Assembly (NCBI RefSeq): GCF_029168945.1
Contig: NC_083602.1
Location: forward strand, 66,236,600 to 66,300,599
Source of the DNA: Cannabis sativa
Taxonomy: Eukaryota; Streptophyta; Magnoliopsida; Rosales; Cannabaceae
DNA length: 64,000 nucleotides
Reading direction: 5' to 3'
The notes beneath the pieces are model-generated. The model saw only the letters and a list, made by a program, of their open reading frames with translations, was not told the DNA's origin and made no database searches. How positions within the stretch are numbered: the stretch's first letter is position 1; every line of letters starts with the position of its first letter. The position numbers were made by a program, and so were the translations under genes. This document shows positions 22,667-35,146 of this stretch, piece by piece.

Positions 22667-23487
22667 GTTAAAATTAAATGTAGCTTGATATGATGTATGT
22701 CATAATACTAATGTTATATGTTATGATATATTTGATAAATTTAAAATTATTTTATGACTATTCTATTAGGTTTGAATATGTAATCATAATAATGGTGAAT
22801 TTATTAGCTTGTTAACAGGAGTAACATTTTTATCTACTCCAATACACTCACAGTTTTGAGATTAGTTTGGGGACCTCGATCTTATCTGTCGGCCACAATT
22901 ATAGTCACAACAATCACAATTAACCTTATATTTTTTGGAGTGATTATGAACGAGATTAGTGATTAACTTTTGTATTTTTGTTATATTAAGACATTGTAAT
23001 TATTTACTTAGAAAATATTGTATTAACTAATTTGTGTAATGACTATTATCATTCAATATTAAACTTAATTTTAATTTACGTTTATGTTAATTATTTGGTT
23101 TAAAGTTTATTATTTAATATATTTTTTTAAAGCAATACTATTTTTTATTTAAAATATATTGATTAATAATTTATATTAAAAAAAATAAAAAAAAACATTA
23201 GAGGTGGACTGGCCCGTCGCTAATAATAGTGTCAATTTATGAATCTGACATTATAATTAGCGGCGGGTGTGTCAGTTCGCTGCCAATACATGTTATTAGC
23301 GATCGGGTATTACCGGCGGATTAATAGGGGCGGGATAGCCGCTATTAACCTTTACCGACGGATTTTGCTATCATTAGCGGCGGAAGGCTCCACCCCTAAT
23401 GACGATAAATGTTGTAGTATTTTCTGTATAATTTCAGGTTTTGTTGACATATTTATACATTCATTGAGGGTTAACTTTATAATTATT

Positions 23488-23865
23488 AGGGTAAATAGCG
23501 GCATAAGTACCCAAAGTTTTAAGTTTGTAAGTGGCATAATCCCAATGTTTATTTTTAGTAGCATAAGTACCCAATATTTGTAAAACTGTAAATTTTCTCT
23601 AATTTTGTCCGTACAAACCTTGTTATTTTCTTAAACAGCCCACATATAAGGTCTAGATTTTTGATCATTGGGTCTAGACAGAAACATGTAGTATCCGTTA
23701 CTTCCAAATGTTCCTTTAATAAATTTAAAACGGAGTCTGTACTGACAAAACTGAAGAAAAATTACAGTTTTACAAACATTGGGTACTTATGCCGCTAATA
23801 ATAAACATTGGGTTTATGCCGCTAACAAACTTAAAACTTTGGGTACTTATGCCGCTGTTTACCCT
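23488..23865. mobile_element. foldback MITE
   Basis: Starts agggtaaatagcggcataag and ends cttatgccgctgtttaccct, its near-perfect inverse. The arms continue for well over 100 bp (acccaaagttttaagttt, then cccaatgttta, then tttgtaaaactgtaa), so most of the 378 bp can fold back. Flanks share aattatt (23481-23487, 23866-23872). Superfamily uncertain. The AGGGTAAA ends and long arms would fit a Mutator-like foldback. Confidence 0.85.
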
Positions 23866-24049
23866 AATTATTATGCAATGTAATTATTAAAGTAATAATG
23901 TAATGACTGCATATGATTAATACTTTGAATTATTAAATAATTAGGGTTTACTCATGAGATTTAAATAATATTTATAATATGCATATTGTGAAGATTTATT
24001 TGAGTTTGATATAATTAATGATGCTATTTCGTATGAATTCCTTGTTCCT

Positions 24050-25768
24050 CTGTTGTGTGTTTGGAAGTAGTGAAAAGCGGCGTTGCGGCCTTTAGAGAGT
24101 CGCATTTTATATGTTTTAAAAATTATTATCGGGGTACCATTGTTAGGTTTTGGTTATCGAGGATTTTGTCAGAAGTTTAGTGTGACCATTTTGCCCTTGT
24201 TGTGCATGGTTACTTTCGTTTTATGTTAAGGGTATACTAGTCTTTTACTTTGGGGAATTTTGTCATTATGTGGGGATATTAGTTGTTGTAGGTTATGTTT
24301 ATATTAATAGAAATAAGAGGGTTTGTATTTTTGAAGAAAAACCTAGAAAATTACTTCTCTCTCTCCCTCTTTCTCTTGAATTAGTAAGAATTGGTGTGTT
24401 ATTTCAAGGTATGGAACCCTAGTCTCTTCCTTTTTTGTTTTCTTTTTAGTAAGGAGGGGTTTTGACTTTTGATTGTAGGAATTTTGATGTTGTGGTAACA
24501 ATTGGTGTTTGAATTAGATTCTGGAATTTATCTATGGTTGTTTAGGGTTGATTTAGGTTGTCTTTGTGGATTATAGTGGAGTTTTGGCAAGGTTTGAGTT
24601 TGAGAACTCAAACCTTGACCTCTAATGGTGTCTTTGGATTTTGAGTTAATTGTTGAGTTCTTTTGGTTGGTTTGGGTCTATTTGAGTGTTTACAGGTATA
24701 CTGGACAGTTTTGCAAAGTTTGGCTTGGTTTTGAAGTCATGAGGTCGATTTTCGGGTTCCCAGCACATAACTGGAATTCCGGTTCTGGGGGACCTGTAGC
24801 AATCGGTCGACCAGTTGGTCCCCAGGAACTGGACTTCCAGTTGGGAACCGGTCTGCCGGTTGGGTTTTTTTCCAGAACCCTAGTTTTCTCCATTTTTGTG
24901 TTGTTTAGGGTGTTAGCATACTATTTATCAATAGGGTTATCTTTATTTTCAATTTGAAATCCCCGATAAGTATTTTAGTGTGTCTCTTATCGAGTTTTGA
25001 ACGTTATGGTTTAGGGCCCTGTAAAGCGCCGAGCTGCACTCCCACTCAGGCTGACCAGCACACCTGAGCACGGAACGAGGTAAGATAGCATAAATAATAT
25101 ATATATGTGAATAAATGCTTGTATTAACTGTTTACACTACTAACACTAATGTTATGTGATTTTAAGGGTGTTAGTATAGTGTAGGTTTTTAGAATAGTTA
25201 CAGTGTTACCAACACGAGTACCAAGGGGTACGTCGTGCATGTGGTACAACACTTAGTAACTCCCGAGAGTACAATAATGACTCTACCAACACGAGTACAG
25301 GGTTGGTACTTTAGTGCATTTGGTTCTGTGGTCGTACTTCCCTTAAGAACGTTCTTATCCATTTGGTGAGCTCGATTGTTGAGCTCAGGGCGGCTTAAAC
25401 ATAAAGCCGATATCACGTTGTTTATATATATGTTATGCATATCTTACTGAGTCTGTTGACTCATCAGTTTGCTACCTTGTGTAGGTAAAGGAAAGGCAAA
25501 GCTGGAGGAACATTGAGATGGAGCTCGGCAGTGATTGTACATATCGCGACAGTGCAACCTGGAGGGTTTCGGTCTTTCAATATTTTGAGTTGTATTTTGT
25601 GTTGCCTGTCATTTGTTTAAAAGAAAAATTTACAAAGGGTTTTGTAATAACAAATATAGTTTTTTTTAATGTGTTTTATAACTCGGGATCCCGGTCTTTA
25701 TAGTTAAGTAATTATAATATATTAAAATTAATTTTCAAGTTTAGTAAATTTCAAATACGGGCGTTACA
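24050..25768 (+). repeat. gypsy-type (Tekay/Del-like) LTR, start uncertain
   Basis: The stretch looks like an LTR rather than a gene: a CT-rich transcript-start-like region (24355-24375), the block gtgtaggtaaaggaaaggcaa near 25480 that recurs in many plant chromovirus LTRs, and the end acgggcgttaca at 25768. No coding domain or primer binding site follows, so it would be a solo or orphan LTR. I could not fix its 5' end or a target duplication. It holds a ctggaattccgg palindrome-like motif and related inverted motifs at 24771-24860. Confidence 0.5.
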
Positions 25769-26947
25769 AATAATTACTTCGTATATTTTAAATTACAAAA
25801 TGTGTTTGGACATCAAATGATAATTACATGTAACTTTTTATTATTATATTTGGAGACAATTAGTAATTACACAATAAATTAATATTGTATAATATTTAAT
25901 ATAATAATTATTATCATTATCAAAGAAATATTTGAAATAAATTTATGTTTTAATAATATTTAAAATTGAAATTCTATTTTTTATAATTGTTAAGTGAAAT
26001 TATCAAATAATTTAAATAATGCGGAATTATAGTAAAATTGTTTGAACAGAATTTAACTCTGTTCTATCAGACACAAAATCTGATAGAACAAAAATATACT
26101 GGCAAAAGTAAAATTGCAGAAAATAAAATGATACACAAAATTTTATACGTGGTATTAACAACTCCTTCGAATTGCTCCTAGTCCACAGGACCACGCCCAA
26201 TGAATGATATTTATAAGTCTCAAGTGATTACAAAACCAAATTGACTTATACAAATAAAGACTCTCCTTTTGAATCTGCCACAACTATTGTAATCTATTCT
26301 TTTAATCAAATTTCTGAAATACCGAGACCTTAAACTCCCTTCAAATCGTAGCATTTGCACACTTTCTTCCGGAGAGTGACTCACTTGTAATCTTCCACCC
26401 AAAGAGGTGTCTAACTCGCAATCTTCCTCTCGAAAAGTGACTAACTTGCATTTTTCCTCCCAAAAAGTGACTCTCGAACAAGACTTCTCCGAAGCTTGAT
26501 AAATGATATCAAGGTGTTCAACCTGCACAATTATAACAAAAAACAATACAGAATAACACAATAATAAAATAATAAGAACTCGTTGGACTCAAGTTCTTCA
26601 AATAACAATGAAACTCTCTCTAAATTTAAAAGTGATCTTAGAAATGATACACCAAGAAAGATAACAATACCAACAACCTAAGTGTGTATTTATACACTTT
26701 AGAATACCTCTAGGTCGTGGTTAAACAACCAAGAAATAATCAAGTCAACAAATGAAAAATATTTCCAAACAGGAAAGTCAAAATTTATTTAAACAAACAA
26801 CTAGTCCGTTCAAACAGGTACATTGAACCAAGATAGTTGTATTCAACAAAGTTTCCATAAAAAAATAAGGCAACTTTGACAACCTTTACACAAACAACTG
26901 TTTACGGTTTTTTGGTTAAGAAATTAAATAAAAATAAATATGATTAA
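25769..26947. other. AT-rich stretch with an LTR-like patch
   Basis: 25769-26030 is plain AT-rich sequence. From about 26040 there is a hairpin (gttctatcaga / tctgatagaac) and a patch with acgtggtattaacaact and agtccacaggaccac, wording often seen in retrotransposon LTRs. I cannot define its ends. Confidence 0.35.
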
Positions 26948-27411
26948 TGTTATAAAATATATAGGATAATATAAAATATATAAGAAGAAAAGAAGAAGAA
27001 TATGAAGAGAGAAAGAGGAACTGAATGAGAATTTATCAATTGTTTATTCTATTAAGGTGAACCCCTATTTATACAAAAGTATGACTAAAAGAGTGAGAAA
27101 CTAATCAATGTAATAAAGGAAAATACAATCAAGCATTAATGATAATAATTGATTTGGTGATTTGGACATCTATATAATATTTCATAACACTGCCTAGATG
27201 TCTATAATAACTGCCTCATAAAAACCTTGCTGAAGAAACTTGGTCAAAGGAAAAGAAGGTAGTATAAATTAACTCCCCTCATTTAGGTATTTATGGAGAT
27301 CTTTTAATCGATGAATTCTAATCTTGTATGTTGTATTTTCAAATATTGATGCTGATATTAACTTTGTGAATAAGTCCGCAAGATTGACACCTGATTGAAT
27401 ATGTTGGACTC
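26948..27411 (-). pseudogene. old Ty1/copia element: 3' LTR and end of RNase H
   Basis: On the minus strand, bases 27411 down to about 27275 encode a decayed RNase H tail with NLADLFTK and then HRLKDLHKYLNEG-stop, followed by a purine tract (gaggggagtt). A short LTR of 242 bp spans 26948-27189, with TGTTAT...ATAACA ends. The short LTR and the ADLFTK tail suggest a small copia lineage such as Ale. The preceding part of RNase H lies at 35882-36055, beyond the young insertion. Confidence 0.8.
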
Positions 27412-28158
27412 TGAAAGTGCTACTAGTAGATTTTATTGATTCAAGTTACCAAGTTGTACATCTTTAAATTGATCGATTTCAAGATATGAGTTATGAACAA
27501 GAATTAAGCTTTAAGCAGTAAATCACACATCAATTTACAAGCTTCATCTGCACTGAGAACACATCTCAGCCGACTAGTGCTTGGGTTCCCCGAACCAGGG
27601 TAAATTCATCCACTATCAATCAAAGGTTCATATTACAATTACCAATTCTCTCTAAAGGAATCAAATACAACCTTTTCAGCAAATAGTAATGAATTACCAA
27701 CGACAATCAAGAACACTGATTGTCAATGCACAATCCCTTGTGCAGCAACTGAGCTCCTCTTCAACATGTCTTCAATCTGAAATCCCTTCAGATCTGATGA
27801 TGAAGATGACACTGAAATCCCTTCAGTTTGAACTCAACGATTCCAGATTCAGATCATTCCGCCATTGACGAACCCTCTCAAGCTTCAAGATCTAACCTGT
27901 AATCAAAATCACAAGAAACAAGATACGACCATCTCTCTAAAAACAACCGAAATAACTGTCTGAATGATTAATTGGATAACCACTTTACTAACAGAAACTG
28001 ATTATATATATGACCATAACGATAAGTCCAGGTGGCACTAACTAACACTTAAAAAGACTCTCGTAAACAAACGTTAGTGCAGATATAACAGTCTAAAATT
28101 CCAGACACGACTAGACATTGAACAGAACATACACTGTCACAAAATAATGACACTAACA
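27412..28158 (-). repeat. 3' LTR of the young Sirevirus
   Basis: On the minus strand it begins TGTTAGTGTCATTATTTTGT at 28158 and ends at 27412. It is preceded by the polypurine tract aagggggagaa (28159-28169). A TATA-like run lies near 28005. The outermost ~17 bp at 27412-27428 are not found at the inner edge of the other LTR. Confidence 0.9.
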
Positions 28159-28169
28159 TTCTCCCCCTT
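28159..28169 (-). promoter_or_regulatory. polypurine tract of the young Sirevirus
   Basis: On the minus strand aagggggagaa lies directly before the 3' LTR start. A second similar tract (gaagggggaga) lies near 28284-28294, at the end of the envelope-like ORF. Confidence 0.85.
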
Positions 28170-28292
28170 GACAGGTTATGTTCAATGACTAACACACAAA
28201 ACTAAAGACCAGAAAATATTGATAAACCAGATATAAAAGTTTTTAGGAATATAAACAAATCAACTACACAAGCAAAACATATATCTCCCCCT

Positions 28293-30068
28293 TCATTGAA
28301 TATGATCTGTAGGTGCCTGTGCTGTGCCAGACTCCCCCTGGGAAGGTGGTCCTGTCGACACAAAGGGTGTTGCAGTGTCAGCTGGAGGATCTAGATCAGG
28401 TTGTGCTGAACTAGTGACTGGATCCAAGGCTGAAGGCTCCCCCTGCATATGTGCATTATTCCCAGATGTGTCTGATGAGGCGCCAAACGAATCACGATGA
28501 AACTCAGGCAGAGAGATGTCAGGCAGAGAATCCCCAGGAAAATGGTGCAAAAGAGTGGACTTGATAGAGCAAACCATTTGATACATTGAGGCCTCAAAGG
28601 CAAGCTGACGCTTTTGATCCTTCTTATAGCGTTTGGCAAAAGATTGAAACTCAGTAAACATTTGTACCTGCCAGCTGGAATCCGAGAGCCCTTTGAACAT
28701 AGGAGACTTGCCTTTACTCACTGTGGTTGCTGAGGGAGTGGTTGAAGAAGGCTTCCTGTTGACCACCGAGAGAAAGCTCTTACTGAGAATCGGATTCTGA
28801 ACTTGATAATCATGCGTGGTGAGTGGAGGGTGAGCATCCATGAGAACCCGTTGAACTAAACTTGGAAATGGTAGCTTGTTACGAGTGCCAGTGGATTCAG
28901 ATGCTTCCAGTACCCGGTCAAAGATGAGCGAGGGCAGATCAATGGATACATTAGTGCCTACAGCATACAAGAACTTGCCAATCTCAAGGGTAACAGCAGA
29001 CAAATGAGAATTAGGAAACCAATTGTACAAGGCTACTCGATGAAGAACCCTATAGAATGGAGTCAAGTGAGTAACCAGTATTTCCTGTTTGTCCCAAATA
29101 TAGTCATCCCTGCCAGTTAGCACTCGACCCATCAAAGATTGATCTGGATTAAAGTGTTTCCCATATGTTGGATTCCTGATAGACTCAACTTGCAATAAGG
29201 AAGCAATAGTGGAAGGACCAAAAGGAACTCTATGACCCCTAACAAAGGCACTCACACACCCTGGATGACCCTCAGCAATAACAGTTCTATCCAGATTGGC
29301 ATAGAATTCTCGAACTAATATGGGGTGGGGAGCAGACAAGTTAGTGACCGTGTTGACCCATTTCCTAAGTTTTAAAAACTCATGCAGTTCAGGAAAATCA
29401 TCTAAAATGACCACTTGTTCGAACCAAAGCTCACGACTACCAAACCACCGTTGATAGACAGAGGCTTTAGAGGCATCAACAAAGCATTGTACTGTTGCAG
29501 GGTCAACAATTGATATAGGAACTTTGGGAAGTTTGGACTTTTTAGAACCTCTAGACGACCGTTTGGGAGATGACTCTGTAGAGGCAACTGGAGTGGGTTT
29601 TTTCTTGGATTTCTTTTCAGGGGGATGATACGTGGTGTCAGCAGAGGATTTTCTTTTGGGTTGAACACGTTCACTGGTTGGGGTAGGAATAGAGACCTTA
29701 GATGGAGGACGAGGAGGGCCTATAGGTTTTGAGGGAGACTGGTGACTCGACGAAGAACGAGTGACACGTTTGGACACAGGTGGGGAAGGAGATGAAAGAG
29801 AAGGACGAACCTTTTTAGAGATAGGAGGAGCCTTACCTTGAAATGTACGAGGTTTCTGACTGACCGGAGGTGAGGTAGGAGACGGAGTTGACTCTGAACT
29901 CGGGAAAGGTGCAGAACCACCAGCCTCCGACTGGTAAAGGACAATGTCACGACAGGGATTAGGTAATGCAGACGCAACAGTAGGAGGCACTGGAGGATCA
30001 TCAGTCGACTCCATGGATGGAACAACCATAGCAACAGGGGTGACTGCAATGGGTGTGATATTCTCCAT
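28293..30068 (-). CDS. Sirevirus envelope-like ORF, intact
   Basis: A 591-codon frame from ATG at 30068 with no internal stop. The N-terminal ~190 residues are rich in P, S and K (SPSPPVSKRVTRSSS, PKRKSSADTTYHPPEKKSKK), disordered and basic. Residues about 200-400 resemble the 'putative plant transposon protein' domain (PF20167-like): LHEFLKLRKWVNTVT, VSAFVRGHRVPFGPSTIASL, LTPFYRVLHRVALYNWFPNS. The same domain family occurs in the envelope-like ORF at 3952. The C-terminus is again P/S/T-rich. No signal peptide or membrane segment is evident, so a viral envelope role is not supported by what I see. Its survival intact, when pol is damaged, is notable. Confidence 0.85.
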   Translation of the reverse strand: MENITPIAVTPVAMVVPSMESTDDPPVPPTVASALPNPCRDIVLYQSEAGGSAPFPSSESTPSPTSPPVSQKPRTFQGKAPPISKKVRPSLSSPSPPVSKRVTRSSSSHQSPSKPIGPPRPPSKVSIPTPTSERVQPKRKSSADTTYHPPEKKSKKKPTPVASTESSPKRSSRGSKKSKLPKVPISIVDPATVQCFVDASKASVYQRWFGSRELWFEQVVILDDFPELHEFLKLRKWVNTVTNLSAPHPILVREFYANLDRTVIAEGHPGCVSAFVRGHRVPFGPSTIASLLQVESIRNPTYGKHFNPDQSLMGRVLTGRDDYIWDKQEILVTHLTPFYRVLHRVALYNWFPNSHLSAVTLEIGKFLYAVGTNVSIDLPSLIFDRVLEASESTGTRNKLPFPSLVQRVLMDAHPPLTTHDYQVQNPILSKSFLSVVNRKPSSTTPSATTVSKGKSPMFKGLSDSSWQVQMFTEFQSFAKRYKKDQKRQLAFEASMYQMVCSIKSTLLHHFPGDSLPDISLPEFHRDSFGASSDTSGNNAHMQGEPSALDPVTSSAQPDLDPPADTATPFVSTGPPSQGESGTAQAPTDHIQ

Positions 30069-31017
30069 GATAGAGAGAAAAGAATTTGGATGAAGCAGAG
30101 CTTAGGGTTTCAGAGAGGAAAGTAAAGAAGTGAGACTGAGCACTTACCGTAGGCCTTAAGTATAGGCACCCTGACACAACTGACCAGGCAAAAAAAATGA
30201 TGATGATTTTTTTTTAAAATTTGATTTTTGCCAAATAAACCGTACGCGCCCAAATTGAATATTTACTACCACATCATACGGCACACTAAACGAAACAAAC
30301 CAACGTCATCAGGCAATAAGTGTATCAAAGAACCCAGACTTGTGACAAATATACCCCAATATATGCATTTAGCCCACACTTAGACAAAATAGAAAAATAA
30401 CAAAAAAAAAAACTTCAAGATACTCAACTTTTAAGACAAAAAATATATATCAGCTGATCAATGAACAGAGTGTCTGAGAGCACACGAACTACACAACTAG
30501 AGCAACAAATCATTTCCCTGCCCCATCGACAATGATACTGACAAAAGCACTACACATTGAATCTCCATTCGTGTGTGAACAGTGACCTCATGTGGTCCAA
30601 GAAGAGTGAAATTCAGCTGGACCACTCTCTCAATTAAGAACCAACAGATAGTTGGAAAATAACGATTTTTGTATTGTTGTTTTTTATTTGAAGCCTTTTT
30701 TTTTTTAATATATCACTCTGGCTTTTGCTTTAGTACCCAGACATGGCTTTCACTCTCTTCCAGAGATGTAGCCGTCCTCTTTGAGTACCAAGAACTAATA
30801 TAGAAGGAGCATACTACTTATTAGAACCTGGTGTATGAGAGCTCTTCCCATTGCATCTGGAAGAGGTAGCCTTTTTGACTGGGGAAGATTCAAGTGTAGT
30901 AAAAATCAATGTAGTATATAGTAGATGGGGAAGGACAGAAGAACCATTGCTGAAGAACTGTGACATACATGCATGCTCATAGACAAAATAGATTGATCAG
31001 ATGACACTACGAACAGT
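30069..31017. other. spacer between pol and envelope-like ORF
   Basis: AT-rich noncoding spacer, as expected in Sireviruses. No ORF with recognisable domains. Confidence 0.6.
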
Positions 31018-34000
31018 TTAGATGGTACAGAGACCAATACATGTTCTTAAATGAGTAAAAGTTTGAGTATCTAAAGCTTTAGTGAACAAATCTGCTAATT
31101 GATTTGTTGTGGGCACATGAGATATTGACAGCATATTTGACTCAACTAGTTCTCGGATAAAGTGATACCTGATGTCGATGTGTTTGGTCCGAGAGTGCTG
31201 CACAGGGTTTTTAGAGATGTTGATGGCGCTTGTACTGTCACAAAAGATGGTCAGTGTATGTTGAGGATACCCATAATCGGTAAGCATTTTATTCAGCCAT
31301 ATCAATTGAGTGCAACGGTACTTTCTTTGCAATATATTCTCGCACAGTGGAAAGGGAGATGGACTGCTGTTTTTTGCTATACCACGAGACAAGGTTATTC
31401 CCAATGTAAAAGCAACCCCCTGAAGTGCTTTTCCTATCATCTATACATCCTGCCCAATCAGAGTCACTATATCCGACCAAAGAGGTGTTCGTGTCACAAC
31501 TATACCAAAGACCATAATTAACCGTCCCAGCTAGATATTTGAAAATTCTTTTGACAGCAGAGAGATGAGACTGTTTAGGATTGGCTTGATACCTGGCACA
31601 TAAACCTATACTAAAGGATATATCAGGGCGACTTGCTGTGAGATACAGTAAGCCACCTATCATACTTCTGTATAGAGTAGGGTCAACAGGGTCACCAGAC
31701 TCATCTCGTGACAATTTGGACGTGGTGCCTATTGGTGTGTGTGCATGCTTGACCTGAGAGTAGCCAAACTTATCTAACATAGACTTGACATATTTAGACT
31801 GTGAAATGAATGTACCATGATCTAGTTGTTTGATTTGGAGTCCTAGAAAGAAAGTAAGGTCACCTATTAAACTCATTTCAAACTCATTAGTCATTAAAGT
31901 GACAAATGTTTGGACTTCAGTATCACAAGTTGAGCCAAAAATGATATCATCCACATATATTTGGGCAACAAAGATTCCTTTGTCAATATGTTTAATGAAT
32001 AGAGTGCTATCTGCAGTACCTCTAGTGAAGCCATGAGAGATGAGAAATGAAGTGAGTCTATCATACCACGCACGTGGGGCCTGCTTCAGTCCATATAAGG
32101 CTTTATTGAGCTTGTACACATGGTGTGGATGATGCGGATCTTCAAACCCCTGTGGTTGTTTGACATAGACTTCCTCTTGAATTACCCCATTGAGAAAGGC
32201 ACTCTTGACGTCCATTTGAAAGAGTTTAATCTTCAAAAAACATGCAATGATAAGAAGTAGTCGAATGGATTCTAATCGAGCCACGGGTGCAAATGTTTCA
32301 TCAAAGTCGATGCCTTCGACCTGACTATATCCTTGAGCCACAAGTCGTGCTTTATTTCGAGTCACTGTCCCAAATTCATCAGACTTGTTTTTAAGAAATT
32401 CAACCCAGGTAAACCGAGAGTAGTCATCCACCAAGACCATTACATATCTTTTCCCACTGATACTTTCATTCTGCATTGGCCCCATTAAGTCCACATGCAT
32501 GAGTTCCAGCACACGAGAGGTGAGAAGTCTATTAATTGTGGGATGAGATGCCTTATGCTGTTTTCCAAGCTGACATGGACCACATACTCTTTCCTTGGAA
32601 ACTTTCATGTCAGGAATTCCCTTTACAGCTTGAAGCTTCACCAATCTTCGGAGATCTCTGTAGTTCAAGTGTCCCAGCCTGTAGTGCCATAAGTCAGGTT
32701 TGTCCAAGAAGGTCCTGTTGCACACTATGGTATTGCACACAGCATAGCACTGGTCTACAGTTCTGTTTCCTGTTAAGACAACACACCCATCAGATGAAAC
32801 TAAACATTGAGTTTTAGTGAAACTTACAGAGAGATTGTCGTCACACAATTGACCGATGCTGATGAGATTTGCTTTGAGTCCTCTCACATATAAGACATTT
32901 GTCAGGTGAGCTGCTCCATTCACATTTACATCACCTCTCCCAGCAATCTGTCCTTTGTTGCCATCCCCAAAAGTGACAGATCCTCCTTTTTCATCTTTGA
33001 AGTTAACTAGCAATTTCTTATTTCCAGTCATGTGACGCGAACATCCACTGTCGAAGTACCACTGACCTTCAACAAAGGCAGACAGAGATAGCTTTGCAAC
33101 CAAACCAACATCAGAATTTGGTTTGGATTTTATTTTCCATTCTCGACGAGGTTTGCGTCCATGTGACTTATTTGGAGGAGGGAAAACATTTGGTCGATTG
33201 ATCATGGCTTTCAAGTAGTTCTGCAATTTGTAACACTTAGGACGGATGTGACCTCTCCTATTACAGAAATGACATGTAGGAATGAAATTGTCATTCTGTG
33301 GAAAGTTGTCAGCATCAGTCCTCCTCCCTTCAAATTTGAGTTTGGTGGGTCCAGTTGGAACCTGTCTCCTCTCAGATGAGTCAGATTCATTAATGGTGAC
33401 TGAGGTGTCAGGAGACCCATCTTCCTTCTTTGATGAATTGACATTGGAGGGTAAGGAATGCTCAACAGACAATTCATTTCCTTGCTTGTAAAGCATCTTA
33501 TATCCTAATGAAGTTCGATCACCATAGGGCTTCTGAAGCTGTAGGGTTTGATTGATGGCAGCAGTGCCTGGGGGAATGAACTGTAACGCTTGCTTGGTTC
33601 GGATTAGATCAGCTGTGAGTTTGTAAATCTCATTCTCCTTTTCATCAAGAAGTCGGTTGAGATTTTTGACAGAGTCTTCTAACTTTCCTTTTTCAGTCTC
33701 CACTTGCTCAAGGGAGTTCTTTAGGGCACGAATCTGTTTAGTCATATACTCCCATTGTGCAAACATTTCTTCATAAGCATGTTGACGACCTGTGCTGTCT
33801 GCTTCTGATGAAGTGGAGACTGCATCATCTTCAGATTCAACTGGATTACAGCTTTGGGCCATGAATGCAAGTACCTGCTTCTCCTCATCTGATCCTTCAC
33901 TGGCTGTGGAGTTCTTTTCCTCATCACTATCACTCCAAGTTGCTGCAAGGGCCTTTTTCTTTTTTAGTGTGTTGGCACACTCAGCCTGAATGTGACCATA

Positions 34001-34936
34001 TCCATCACATTCTCTGCACTTAATCCCTCGCCCCTTTTGATCAGTTGAGGCTTGTCCTAGTTTGAAATTTACTCCTTTGTTTCTCTTGAGCAGATTTTCT
34101 TTGTCAGCTGATGAATTCTTCCTGTAGTTCTTTTTCAAGAACTTTACATAGTTTCTTGTTAACATGGCAACAGTTTCATCTGTAATGCCATTTAAGTCCT
34201 CCAGAACAGGTTTTTTGTTTTCTTGGTGAATAAGTGCAACCCCAACCTCTGATTTTTCTTTCACCATCTCCTTTTGTTTCTTGGTTTTCTTCCACCTAGA
34301 CAGTGATAGCTCATAGTTTTGTAATGATCCGATGAGCTCGTCAAGATCGAGTTCCTCAATGTTTCTCATTTCTTCGATAGAGGTAACTTTGGACATGAAT
34401 CTTCTGGGGAGGACACCAAGCACCTTTCGAACCAGTTTCGAGTTAGAGTAAGTTTTCCCCAGAGCATATGATTCATTAGAAATGTCACAAAGTTTTTCAT
34501 GGAATTCAGCCACAGACTCATCCTCCTCCATGGTGAGATTTTCGAAAGCCTTTGCCAAGGCACGCAGTCTTGATTTCTTGACAGCATCAGTTCCCTCATT
34601 CTTAATCTTTAGCTTCTCCCAAGCTTCCTTAGCAATTTCACAATTGGCTATAACCTTCAACTGGTTAGTGGAGACAGCGTTGAACAAGGCATGAAGAGCC
34701 TTTGAGTTGAAATTTGCTCTTTCCATTTCAACAGTGGTCCATTGACTCATTGGTTTGGGTATGACGATTTCATTCTCCATCATCGTTGGTTTCCACCACC
34801 CTTCTTCTATGGACATCCATACTCTTTCATCAACAGCTCTCAAGAAAGCACGCATCTTGGTTTTCCAGTATGGATAATTGGCTCCTTCCAGCATAGGAGG
34901 TCTCGAGGTGGAGCCTCCTTCTCTGAACATTTCCAT
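31018..34936 (-). pseudogene. Sirevirus gag-pol polyprotein, internally deleted and frameshifted
   Basis: Starts at ATG 34936 (MEMFREGG); the upstream in-frame codon at 34966 is GTG. Gag has a UBN2-type core and two CX2CX4HX4C knuckles (CRECDGYGHIQAEC near 34000, CHFCNRRGHIRPKC near 33240). The protease motif DSGCSRHMTG (near 33040) and a GAG-pre-integrase region (WHYRLGHLNYRDL) follow. Integrase stops after its first catalytic acid (MHVDLMGP...FLKNKSDEF) and the frame passes at about 32373 directly into reverse transcriptase at TVTRNKARLVAQGY, so most of integrase and the start of RT are deleted without breaking the frame. RT keeps YVDD (31946-31957). A small indel near 31320 shifts RNase H into another frame, which runs to 31018. 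Confidence 0.92.
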
Positions 34937-35146
34937 CCTGCACACAGAAGTGATAAACAGAAACACAATTGTTCTGTAGTTCTTTGAGAGAGAACTCAGA
35001 GGAAGTTAGTTGTAACAGAATCGATCGTCAAGGATGATTCAAGAATCAACAATCAAGAATCATACAGCAGTAGGATCTAACACAAATTTTTATAAACAAG
35101 CTTCATCTGCACTGAGAACACATCTTTAAATTGATTCAACAATCAA
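34937..35146 (-). other. leader of the young Sirevirus with a partial LTR repeat
   Basis: Between the LTR and gag. A short piece at about 35095-35125 (acaagcttcatctgcactga...) repeats LTR sequence found at 35257-35285, so this edge has been rearranged. No clear initiator-Met primer site is visible here, unlike the gag-only element at 48821. Confidence 0.6.

Larger units (their letters stand above)
20212..23419. mobile_element. CACTA (EnSpm) element, non-autonomous
   Basis: The left end is CACTACAAGAATTTTGG; the right end is ...ttgttgtagta-like, the reverse complement with its last base changed. The 3-bp target duplication ttt flanks it (20209-20211, 23420-23422). Both ends hold many subterminal copies of ttagcggcgga / tccgccgctaat in both orientations, the usual transposase-binding repeats. 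No transposase ORF is seen in the ~3.2 kb. Its middle is occupied by a Mutator-like element (21431-22666). A CT-rich stretch at 20587-20740 looks unlike the rest and may be captured. Confidence 0.88.

Noticed and set aside
24690..24893. Short frame over the gypsy-type LTR with Pro/Gly-rich content
   Set aside because: No start context, no homology; lies in LTR sequence.
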